From assembly GCA_004298115.1 (NCBI GenBank), contig SCRJ01000047.1:1-40706 (forward strand): DNA of 40,706 nucleotides, written 5' to 3'. Within the stretch, counting starts at the first letter, position 1. The number at the start of each line of letters is the position of its first letter. The stretch comes from Acidobacteriota bacterium. Its GTDB lineage: Bacteria; Acidobacteriota; Thermoanaerobaculia; Thermoanaerobaculales; Thermoanaerobaculaceae. Made by a program: the position numbers and the translations under genes. This document shows positions 7,489-14,185 of the stretch, piece by piece. A model generated the notes under the pieces. The model ran no database searches. It saw nothing but the letters and a program-made list of their open reading frames with translations, and was not told where the DNA came from.

Positions 7489-9117
7489 TCAGCAGCACTC
7501 GGGAACGGCGTTGTCCGACGTCAACTCCGGGCTCGACGCGGGTTCGTCCTGCCACGCGGGCGGGAGCACGGCCGCGAGCTCGTGGAGGAGCTCGTCCACC
7601 GGCTTCGAGCGGTCGAGGACGACGCGCTCGTCGCCCGCGATCTCGTCCGGCGGCTCGAACTCCGCGAGCTGCCCGCTGTAGATTTCCCAGCGGCCGTCGG
7701 AAACGGTGCCGTTCTTTTTGGCGCGGCGATCGAGCCGCTCGCGGATGACCTCCTCCGAGGTCCTGCACTCGAGCAGGAGGAACGGCACGCCGAGCCGCCG
7801 CGCCAGGTCGAGCGCCCCCCGCCGCTGCGCGCGCTTGATGAAACACCCGTCCAGCACGACGGATTGGCCGGCGTCCAGCAACCCTTCGGCGCGCTCCAGC
7901 ATCGCCGCGTACGTGCGCTCGGTCATCTCGGGCGCGTACTCCCCCTCGTCGAACGGCAGCCACCGGCGCTCCTGCGGCGCGATGCCGATGAGCTCCTTGC
8001 GCACGACATCGGAGCGGACGAGCTCGAGGGCGTACTTCTCGCCGAGCTTGCGCGCGAGCGTGCTCTTGCCGCTGCCGGTGAGGCCGCAAGTGACGAGCAG
8101 GCGGCGCGGGTTGCAGGCGCCGGCGAAGTGGGCCGCGAGTTCGTAGTAGCGACTCGCGGTCGCCCGGCTGGCCGCCTGGGCCGCCGCGGGGATGTGCGGG
8201 TCGTCGGCCGAGAACGAGTTGACCTTGGCGCGCACGTAGGCCCGGTACATCTTGTAGAACGCCAGCAGCTGCAGGAGCTCGGAGTCCGCCGACGCCTCGA
8301 CGTACGCGTCCACGAACGCCCGCGCGAACGGGGCGTAGCCGTGGAACTCGAGGTCCATCGCCAGGAACGCGACCTCCTCCGCGACGTCCTGGATGCGGAA
8401 GCGCTCGTTGAACTCGATGCAGTCGAAGATGCACACGGGCTCCGTGGCGCAGATCGAGTCGAGGTGGAGGTCGCCGTGTCCGTCGACGATGTGCCCCTGG
8501 CGCACCCGGCGGCCGAACAGCTCGGCGCGGCGCCGGAAGAACAGGTCCGTCGAGTTCCTGATGAACTCGAACGTAGCGCGCGGCACGAGCGTCCCCACGT
8601 ACTTTTCCGTCTGAGAGAAATTCTCGTCGCAGTTGAACTTGACCCCGTCGAACCCCTTCATGATCGCGGTCGCGGGCGGGGCGGCCGCCCGGCGGTGGAA
8701 ATCGGCGACGATCGCGGCGATGCGCTCGAACAACGCGTCGTTCCCCTCGCCGCGCGCGAGCACCTGGCGCAGCATGCGGTCGTGGGGAAGGCGCAGCATC
8801 CTGACCGCGACCTCGACGGTCTCGCCCGGCCCGTCGATGGCGAGCGCCCCGCCGTGCTCGCGCAGCTCGACGACGCCGAGGTACGCGCCCGGACAGAGGC
8901 GCGAGTTGAGCGCGACCTCGCGCTCGCACATCGTCCGGCGGCGCTCGAGCGTGGTGTAGTCGAGGAAACCGAAGTCGACGGCCTTTTTGACCTTGTACGC
9001 GTATCGATCGGTCAGGAAGATGTAGGAGATGTGGGTCTGGACGACCTCGACTGCGGTCGTGGGTTCGGGATAGAAGGCAGGATTCGACAACTGCTCGACG
9101 AGCCGCGCAAGGTCCAT
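7489..9117 (-). CDS. Bifunctional APH-like / P-loop (AAA) kinase-fold protein
   Basis: This 542-residue protein has two domains. The N-terminal part (residues ~20-330) is an aminoglycoside-phosphotransferase/choline-kinase-like fold, with the catalytic-loop motif GHGDLHLDS at 213-221 and the metal-binding FDCIEFN at 231-237. The C-terminal part (residues ~338-520) is a small P-loop kinase domain with Walker A GLTGSGKST at 345-353, as in gluconate-kinase-like AAA_33 proteins. This exact fusion is a known widespread family of unproven function; it is not an antibiotic-resistance call. The ATG at 9117 has a GGGAG ribosome-binding site. It is the last gene of the minus-strand run that begins with fabL, and it probably also has its own promoter (perfect TATAAT at 9138-9143). 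Confidence 0.85.
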   Translation of the reverse strand: MDLARLVEQLSNPAFYPEPTTAVEVVQTHISYIFLTDRYAYKVKKAVDFGFLDYTTLERRRTMCEREVALNSRLCPGAYLGVVELREHGGALAIDGPGETVEVAVRMLRLPHDRMLRQVLARGEGNDALFERIAAIVADFHRRAAAPPATAIMKGFDGVKFNCDENFSQTEKYVGTLVPRATFEFIRNSTDLFFRRRAELFGRRVRQGHIVDGHGDLHLDSICATEPVCIFDCIEFNERFRIQDVAEEVAFLAMDLEFHGYAPFARAFVDAYVEASADSELLQLLAFYKMYRAYVRAKVNSFSADDPHIPAAAQAASRATASRYYELAAHFAGACNPRRLLVTCGLTGSGKSTLARKLGEKYALELVRSDVVRKELIGIAPQERRWLPFDEGEYAPEMTERTYAAMLERAEGLLDAGQSVVLDGCFIKRAQRRGALDLARRLGVPFLLLECRTSEEVIRERLDRRAKKNGTVSDGRWEIYSGQLAEFEPPDEIAGDERVVLDRSKPVDELLHELAAVLPPAWQDEPASSPELTSDNAVPECC

Positions 9118-9124
9118 GAGCTGT

Positions 9125-9149
9125 CTCCCGTTACGGGATTATACGGGAG
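9125..9149 (-). promoter_or_regulatory. TATAAT -10 box and hairpin over the ribosome-binding site
   Basis: On the minus strand a perfect TATAAT lies at 9143-9138, which predicts a start site near 9131, only about 14 bases before the ATG at 9117. No good -35 is seen. The same bases form an inverted repeat (CTCCCGT at 9125-9131, ACGGGAG at 9143-9149) that includes the GGGAG ribosome-binding site. A read-through transcript from the aquaporin gene could fold it closed, while a transcript from the local promoter could not. Confidence 0.4.
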
Positions 9150-9169
9150 TCCCGCCCGCGACGGGACGG

Positions 9170-9991
9170 TCAGGCCTCCGCGCGCGGCGGTGCGCGGTGG
9201 AGAACGCCGTGCGGATCGTGGCGGAAGTGGTACAGCTTCGCGACCCGGATCTCGAAGCGGCGCAGCCACGTGCCGCCGTGGACCCCGACCGCGGCCACGG
9301 CGCCGGCCACCGGTCCCACCAGGTACACCCACCATCCCGTCCACACGTCCGCCACCACCGCCGGACCGAGGCTGCGGGCCGGGTTGGTGCTGGTGCCGGA
9401 GATCGGGCCCTCGAGCCACACCATGAACGCGTACAGAAACGGGAAGAGCAGCGGCGTGAACGGCTGCAGCCGCCGGGACCCGAGGAACGCGAACAACCCC
9501 AGCACCAGGGCAAAGGTGGTCACGACCTCGCCCACCAGCGCGGGCGCCGTGCCGAAAGCGGCGCCGGGGACGGTGGCGCCGAACCCGATCGATCGCCCGC
9601 ACCGACCCCAGGCGAGCAGCGGGAGCGCGCCCACCACGCCGCCCGCGAACTGCGCGGCGACGTAGCCGAGCGCGTGCCGCCCGGCGATCACGCCCTTGCA
9701 CCAGAACGCCAGGGTCACGACCGGGTTGATGTGGGCGCCGCTGACCTTCCCGAGGACGGAAACCGCGATCAGCGCACCGACGCTGCCGAAGCCGAAGCCG
9801 GTCAGCGCGCGGCGCAGCGCGGCCGACGGGATCGCGGCCGCGACCGGGCTCCCGGCGCCGAAGTCCACGATGACCAGCGAGACGCCGGCGGCGACCAGCA
9901 GCGCGGTGCCGGCGAACTCGCAGGCGAACAGTAGCCACGGGACTCCCGCGGACGCCAGCCGTTGCGACACGCCGCGGGCCCCCGTGGGCAT
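9170..9991 (-). CDS. MIP-family aquaporin / channel protein
   Basis: This 273-residue channel has six membrane helices and the two half-helix NPA signatures of the aquaporin family. The first is altered to NPV (AHINPVVTLA, residues 89-91); the second is intact (STNPARSLGP, residues 203-205). Arg206 after the second motif is the usual selectivity-filter arginine. The family passes water, glycerol or small neutral solutes. The Val in the first motif is unusual but known among divergent bacterial MIPs. The C-terminal tail (about 30 residues, His/Arg-rich) is longer than usual. The gene starts at an ATG 10 bases after the stop of the small gene upstream. A glycerophosphodiesterase gene in the same run suggests, weakly, glycerol rather than water as substrate. 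Confidence 0.88.
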   Translation of the reverse strand: MPTGARGVSQRLASAGVPWLLFACEFAGTALLVAAGVSLVIVDFGAGSPVAAAIPSAALRRALTGFGFGSVGALIAVSVLGKVSGAHINPVVTLAFWCKGVIAGRHALGYVAAQFAGGVVGALPLLAWGRCGRSIGFGATVPGAAFGTAPALVGEVVTTFALVLGLFAFLGSRRLQPFTPLLFPFLYAFMVWLEGPISGTSTNPARSLGPAVVADVWTGWWVYLVGPVAGAVAAVGVHGGTWLRRFEIRVAKLYHFRHDPHGVLHRAPPRAEA

Positions 9992-10000
9992 CCCCCGCGC

Positions 10001-10360
10001 TCAACCTTCGCGGCCGGGGCCGAGCACCGCGGCGAGCAGCTCCGGCAGGCGCTGCAGGAACACCGAGCGGGGGAGCACGACGGCGCCGGCGGCGCGCGCA
10101 GCGGCCAGCCGCTCCCCCTGCACGTGCGGCCCGAACGCCAGCACCGCGGCGCCCGTGGCGGCGAGGGCGGTGATCGCCGGGGCGGGGTCGGGACCGAGCG
10201 CATCGAGGTCGACGATCACGGCGACGCAGCCGGCCGTGGCCGCGGGCGCCGGATCGGACAACCCAAGCACCTGCCCGCCGCCCGCCTGCACCGCGGCGTC
10301 CACCCCGACGCGCAGGAACAGGTTGGGCACCAGCACGCCGACGCGCGGGTTCTCAGCCAC
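10001..10360 (-). CDS. Small alpha/beta protein, receiver-like, function unknown
   Basis: This 119-residue protein has a regular strand-helix alternation: VGVLVPNLFL, GGQVLGL, VAVIVDLDAL, AAVLAFG, AGAVVLP. That layout resembles a CheY-like receiver or small Rossmann-type domain. The VDLDAL strand would place an Asp near the phosphorylation site, but the flanking acidic pocket and the conserved lysine of true receivers are not evident. The GTG at 10360 is chosen because it overlaps the end of the glycerophosphodiesterase gene by 8 bases, which suggests translational coupling; the frame upstream is an overlap shadow. A 10-base gap separates it from the aquaporin gene. It may be a pseudo-receiver partner of a neighbour, but this is speculation. 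Confidence 0.6.
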   Translation of the reverse strand: MAENPRVGVLVPNLFLRVGVDAAVQAGGGQVLGLSDPAPAATAGCVAVIVDLDALGPDPAPAITALAATGAAVLAFGPHVQGERLAAARAAGAVVLPRSVFLQRLPELLAAVLGPGREG

Positions 10361-10982
10361 GCACCACCCCGGCGGCGAGCGCGGGATCGTTGCTGGTGAT
10401 CGAGGCGACACCGAGCTCGACCAGCGCGCGGATGCGGCCGGGCCGGTTGACGGTCCACGGGTGGAGGGGGCGGCCCTCGCCGAGCAGCGCCTCGACCAGC
10501 GTGTGCCTGGGCGAGAGCTCGAGACCGTTGGGCAGCCAGTCGGGCAGCTCGCCGAACACCCACGATCGGGAAACCCCGGGAAGCGCGTCCTCGATCGCGG
10601 CGAGCGCCGGCAGCGAGGAGGAGATCACCCGGGTGCGGGCCGCTCGCGGCGCCAGCGAATCGACGAGACGGCCGAGGTAAGCGGCGAGTTCGCGCGCCGG
10701 AAGCGGCTTGACCTCGACGAACAGCCAGCCGCCGTCCGGCACGGCGGCGACCACCTCGGCGAGCGTCGGCACGCCGTCGCGCCGCAGCGCCGCCAGCGAC
10801 CACAGCGCCACCCGGCGGCCGCCGCGCAGGCGGTCGTGGTGGCACACCCAGGCGCCCCCGGCGCACGGCCGGACGTCCACCTCGACGCCGTCGGCTCCGA
10901 CGGCGAACGCGGCCCGGACGCCCGCGAGCGAGTTGTCCGGGAAGCGGGCCGCGAAGCCGCGGTGGCCGATCACGAGGGGCAT
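10353..10982 (-). CDS. Glycerophosphodiester phosphodiesterase family protein
   Basis: This 209-residue protein is of the GDPD (UgpQ-like) family, which hydrolyses glycerophosphodiesters to glycerol-3-phosphate and an alcohol. Motifs seen are GHRGF (HRG at residues 7-9), DGVEVDVRP with the metal-binding Glu and Asp, HHDRLRG with the second catalytic histidine, FVEVKP, and the C-terminal WTVN...SNDPAL block. It is slightly short for the family (usually 230-250). There is no signal peptide, so it is cytoplasmic. The ATG at 10982 begins the domain exactly and lies 2 bases after the fabL stop. Probable role: phospholipid head-group salvage, fitting the lipid-synthesis gene upstream and the MIP channel downstream. 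Confidence 0.87.
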   Translation of the reverse strand: MPLVIGHRGFAARFPDNSLAGVRAAFAVGADGVEVDVRPCAGGAWVCHHDRLRGGRRVALWSLAALRRDGVPTLAEVVAAVPDGGWLFVEVKPLPARELAAYLGRLVDSLAPRAARTRVISSSLPALAAIEDALPGVSRSWVFGELPDWLPNGLELSPRHTLVEALLGEGRPLHPWTVNRPGRIRALVELGVASITSNDPALAAGVVRG

Positions 10983-10984
10983 CG

Positions 10985-11743
10985 TCAGGCCAGAATCGAG
11001 TAGCCGCCGTCCACGACGACGGTCTGCCCGTGGATCATCGAGGCATACTCGGTGCACAGGAACACGACGACGTTCGCGACGTCCTGCGGGGTGATCAGCC
11101 GGCCGGCCGGCGTGCGCCGCGCCGACTCGTCGAGGAGCTGCTCGCGGTTGGGGAAATGCTTGAGCGCGTCGGTGTCAACGGTCCCCGCGGAGACCGCGTT
11201 GACGCGAACCCCTTGCGGGGCCAGCTCCGCGGCCAGGTGCCGCACCATCGACTCGAGCGCCGCCTTCGATGCGCCCACGGCCGCGTAGTTCGGAATCGCC
11301 CGGATGGCGCCCAGGGAGGACACCGCGACGACGCAACGGGGCCCCTGCGCCGGCGGGTGGAGGAAGTGTTGCACGAGCGGAAGCAGCGCGCCCGCGTTGA
11401 TGTCCATCGTCCAGTGGAAGTGGTGCAGCGTCAGCTCGGAGACGGGTTTGAGGACGCCAGACGCGGCGTTGGACACGAGGATGTCGAGCCCGCCCCAGGC
11501 CGATTCGATCTCGTCGAACATCCGGCCGACGTGGGCTTCGTCGGCGACGTTGCCGCGAACCAACAGGGCGCGGGCCCCGCGCGCTTCGATCTCCTTCGCG
11601 ACCGCTTCGGCCGGCGCGCGGTGGCGGAAGAAGTTGATTGCGACGTCGACCTTGAAGTCGGCCAACGACAGCGCGATCGCGCGACCGATTCCGCGCGAGG
11701 AACCGGTGACCAGCGCGCGCTTGCCCCGCAGTCTCAAGTCCAT
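10985..11743 (-). CDS. fabL: Enoyl-ACP reductase, FabL type (SDR family)
   Basis: This 252-residue short-chain dehydrogenase closely resembles Bacillus FabL, the NADPH-dependent enoyl-acyl-carrier-protein reductase that completes each round of fatty-acid elongation. FabL-specific blocks are visible: SNAASGVLKPV (residues 91-101), TMDINAGALL, VSSLGAIR, TDALKHFPNREQLL and TPAGR. The cofactor loop is GSSRGIG (14-20), and the active-site pair is Tyr153 and Lys160 (YAAVGASK), matching Tyr151/Lys158 of Bacillus FabL. The ATG at 11743 has a GGAGGA ribosome-binding site and a promoter just upstream; the longer frame would run across that promoter. A generic SDR remains possible, but the shared blocks are too many for chance. 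Confidence 0.85.
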   Translation of the reverse strand: MDLRLRGKRALVTGSSRGIGRAIALSLADFKVDVAINFFRHRAPAEAVAKEIEARGARALLVRGNVADEAHVGRMFDEIESAWGGLDILVSNAASGVLKPVSELTLHHFHWTMDINAGALLPLVQHFLHPPAQGPRCVVAVSSLGAIRAIPNYAAVGASKAALESMVRHLAAELAPQGVRVNAVSAGTVDTDALKHFPNREQLLDESARRTPAGRLITPQDVANVVVFLCTEYASMIHGQTVVVDGGYSILA

Positions 11744-11761
11744 CGTGGTCCTCCGGGCGCA

Positions 11762-11790
11762 ACGATACCCGGATTTCGTCTCAGCGACAA
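11762..11790 (-). promoter_or_regulatory. Promoter of fabL
   Basis: On the minus strand a -35 box TTGTCG (11790-11785) and a -10 box TATCGT (11767-11762) are separated by 17 bp. This predicts a start near 11755 and a short leader of about 12 bases that just includes the GGAGGA ribosome-binding site. Confidence 0.5.
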
Positions 11791-11849
11791 GCGATCGCCG
11801 CGGCCGGTCTCCTGCCGACATCGAGCCGCGCGGAGCCGCACTCTCCCGG

Positions 11850-11858
11850 TGCTATACT
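11850..11858 (+). promoter_or_regulatory. Extended -10 promoter of efp
   Basis: TGCTATACT is an extended -10 element (TGn followed by TATACT at 11853-11858) 39 bp before the efp start codon. No clear -35 is present at 17 bp, which is acceptable for extended -10 promoters. An identical TGC-TA spacing is seen at the tRNA-Thr promoter. Confidence 0.5.
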
Positions 11859-11897
11859 TTCTCCCCCTCGGCGCGCGCCGGGGACGGAGGCATTTAC

Positions 11898-12458
11898 ATG
11901 CAGTTGGTGGCGACCGAACTTCGTGCCGGCAACATCGTGGTCTACAACGGCCAGCTGCACCGGGTTCTCCAGGTGGTGCACGTGACGCCAGGGAACTGGC
12001 GGGGCATGGTCCAGTGCAAGCTGCGCAACATCAAAACCGGCAACCAGATCGAGCATCGGTTCCGTTCCGAGGACCGGGTCGAGAAGGCAAGCCTGGACAC
12101 GCACGACATGCAATACCTCTACTCCGACCCCTCGGGGCACCACTTCATGAACACCGAGACGTTCGACCAGCTCTCGCTCGCCGACGAGGTGCTCGGCGAG
12201 GCGATCGGATTCCTGTTGCCGGATACCGTCATCACCGTGGATTTCTACGAGGGGCTACCGGTCGGGCTCGAGCTGCCGAACACCGTCGTCCTCGAGGTCG
12301 TGGAGACCGACCCGCCGCTCAAGGGCGCGACCGCCGCCGGCGGCGCCAAGCCCGCCAAGCTCGAGACCGGGATCACGGTCAACGTGCCGCAGTTCATCGG
12401 CACGGGCATCAAGATCGTCGTGGACACCCGCACCGGCGAATACCTGTCGCGCGCCTAA
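11898..12458 (+). CDS. efp: Translation elongation factor P
   Basis: This 186-residue protein is full-length EF-P, which enters the ribosomal E site and relieves stalling at consecutive prolines. The three OB/KOW domains and the C-terminal signature (ETGITVNVPQFIGTGIKIVVDTRTGEYLSRA region) are intact. The domain I loop that reaches the peptidyl-transferase centre reads TPGNWRGM at residues 30-37. The position of the modified lysine of E. coli (Lys34) or arginine of Pseudomonas (Arg32) is therefore asparagine (Asn33), and no lysine, arginine or proline stands at the tip itself. No EF-P-modifying gene lies nearby. The ATG at 11898 has a GGACGGAGG ribosome-binding site. It is monocistronic and divergent from fabL. 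Confidence 0.96.
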   Translation: MQLVATELRAGNIVVYNGQLHRVLQVVHVTPGNWRGMVQCKLRNIKTGNQIEHRFRSEDRVEKASLDTHDMQYLYSDPSGHHFMNTETFDQLSLADEVLGEAIGFLLPDTVITVDFYEGLPVGLELPNTVVLEVVETDPPLKGATAAGGAKPAKLETGITVNVPQFIGTGIKIVVDTRTGEYLSRA

Positions 12459-12473
12459 CCTCGCGTCACCGAT

Positions 12474-14030
12474 TCAGAACAACGAGTCCCCGGACACCAG
12501 GTAGAGCGGTTTTCCGCCGCCGTCCGGAAACGCCACCTCGATCCTGATCACGCGCACCAGCGACGCGCGCGTGGACTCGACCAGCAAGCCCACACCGGCG
12601 TCCTTGCGCACCCCGTCGGTCCCGGGACCGACGCGCGGGCTCCAGGTCTTGCCCGCATCGGCGAACACGACGCCGCCGATGATGCCGAGGTGCAGCACCT
12701 CCCCGGTGAGCACGTGCCGCCACTCGAGGTTCGTGACCACTCGCGAGGTGCCGTCGAAAGTGTCCGGGTTCCAGCCCCGCAGGCCGGTGTCGGCCCCCAG
12801 CGTCAACTGCCGGTCGCCGTCCAGGTTGTGGCCCAAATCGAGCGCGACGCGACCGCGCCAGCCGACCGGGCCGGTGCGCGCCGTCCCGAAATCCACGTGG
12901 GTCACGGCGTTGCCGACCCCCCCGCGCTCGATCCTCCCGGAGGCCGCGAGGTTGAGCCACGAGTACTGCCGCCCTCGCAGCATCCCCACGTTGAACAGGC
13001 CGTCCAGCTTGACGCGGGTGCGGTCGCCACCGAACGCCGGCAGCGAGAACCCGGCCGACACCGTCCAGTTGGGGCCGAGCGGCACGTCCTCCTGGCGCTC
13101 CCACGCACGGAAGCCGCGGACGACCTCCCAGCGATCCACCTCGTGGTCCCAGCCGACCTGGACACCGCGCATGTCGTGCCCGGCCGGCGTCGGGTACGCG
13201 CGCCCGTCGGACCACTGCCACTTCGAGAACTCGGCCCGGTCGTAGAACACGCCGAGGGTCAGCCGGTTGGTCGTGACGGCGTCGCCCGGGAGGCGCAGCC
13301 CGCCCCAGAGCAGGAACGACCGGGTTCGGGCGGCGCCGGAGACGGCCTTGTCGCCGTTCGCGTACAGGTAGTCGGTCAGGGTGACGCTCTGCCAATCCAC
13401 GGCCGCGGCGCGCGGGGTCGCGAGCGCGAAGAACGGGTACTCGAGGCGGAACCCGTCGCTCTTGCCGTCGGATGCGTTCTTGTGCAGGAGCTTGAGCTGC
13501 CACCGGCTGCCGAGCAGGAGGCTGTCCTTGTACTGGAACGTCGTCGTCGTCCGCTCCGAGGTCGAGTCGTACTCGACGTCGAGCTCTTTGCCCCACCCCA
13601 GGAAGTTCTCCTCGGTGAGGCTACCGCCGGCGTGTTTGCGCTTGCCGAACGCGCCGAAGGAGAGCCCCACCTCGGTGGTCCACTGGTCGTGCGTGCGCAC
13701 GACCACCTCGGCCCCACCCGGGGCGGCCCGGGCCGTGATCGTGACCGGGCTCAGGAAGCCGGTGCTGCGCAGCAGCCTTTCGCTCTCCGCCAGGAGGGCC
13801 GGGTCGACCGGGTCGCCGACCTTGAACAACAGCAGCGAGCGGATGAAACGCTCGCGTGTGAGCACGTGGAGGTGGTTCGCCCAACGGTACGGCCACGCCG
13901 CCGTCCCCGGCTCCGAGGTGTCGAAGATGTCCGTGCGGATGATCGTGATCGCCACGATCGGAGTGCCGGCGGCCACCTCCGGGACGGGCGCGGAGGCCGC
14001 CGCGGCGAGCAGGGCGATCGCGAGGACCAT
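12474..14030 (-). CDS. BamA/TamA-like outer-membrane beta-barrel protein
   Basis: This 518-residue protein has a short signal peptide (MVLAIALLAAAASA), one or two POTRA-like modules (residues ~25-115, with LTRERFIRSLLLFKVGDPVDPALLAESERLLRS near 55-90) and a beta-barrel (residues ~120-518) of alternating aromatic strands. The ESERLLRSTGFLSPVTI stretch is the usual end of a POTRA repeat, and the chain ends in Phe (SGDSLF), as outer-membrane proteins often do. At 518 residues with so few POTRAs it is smaller than BamA, closer to the TamA/ShlB-like surface-antigen group. The ATG at 14030 follows a CGGGAGGC ribosome-binding site; the larger frame that continues upstream runs through the NO-reductase gene out of frame and is not real. 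Its substrate or partner is unknown. Confidence 0.8.
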   Translation of the reverse strand: MVLAIALLAAAASAPVPEVAAGTPIVAITIIRTDIFDTSEPGTAAWPYRWANHLHVLTRERFIRSLLLFKVGDPVDPALLAESERLLRSTGFLSPVTITARAAPGGAEVVVRTHDQWTTEVGLSFGAFGKRKHAGGSLTEENFLGWGKELDVEYDSTSERTTTTFQYKDSLLLGSRWQLKLLHKNASDGKSDGFRLEYPFFALATPRAAAVDWQSVTLTDYLYANGDKAVSGAARTRSFLLWGGLRLPGDAVTTNRLTLGVFYDRAEFSKWQWSDGRAYPTPAGHDMRGVQVGWDHEVDRWEVVRGFRAWERQEDVPLGPNWTVSAGFSLPAFGGDRTRVKLDGLFNVGMLRGRQYSWLNLAASGRIERGGVGNAVTHVDFGTARTGPVGWRGRVALDLGHNLDGDRQLTLGADTGLRGWNPDTFDGTSRVVTNLEWRHVLTGEVLHLGIIGGVVFADAGKTWSPRVGPGTDGVRKDAGVGLLVESTRASLVRVIRIEVAFPDGGGKPLYLVSGDSLF

Positions 14031-14115
14031 GCCTCCCGATTGTACGTGGGTGTCGTTCCGACCGGTTGCGATCTCGGTCACGCGGGCCGCGTCGCGGTCC
14101 AGGGCGTCGGGATCC

Positions 14116-14161
14116 GGCGGCCGGCCGCCCAACCCGGCCGCGGGGTGGGCGGCCGACCGCC
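14116..14161 (-). terminator. Strong hairpin after the NO-reductase gene
   Basis: A 15-bp inverted repeat (GGCGGCCGGCCGCCC at 14116-14130, GGGCGGCCGACCGCC at 14147-14161, one mismatch) with a 16-base loop follows the norZ stop by 24 bases. It has no T-run, so it is a likely but not classical intrinsic terminator. Confidence 0.45.
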
Positions 14162-14185
14162 ACAAGGACTCCTGACCGGCGCGGC

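Noticed and set aside
7489-9117. Aminoglycoside-resistance gene
   Set aside because: The APH-like domain is fused to a P-loop kinase domain in a common housekeeping-type family; nothing points to drug modification.
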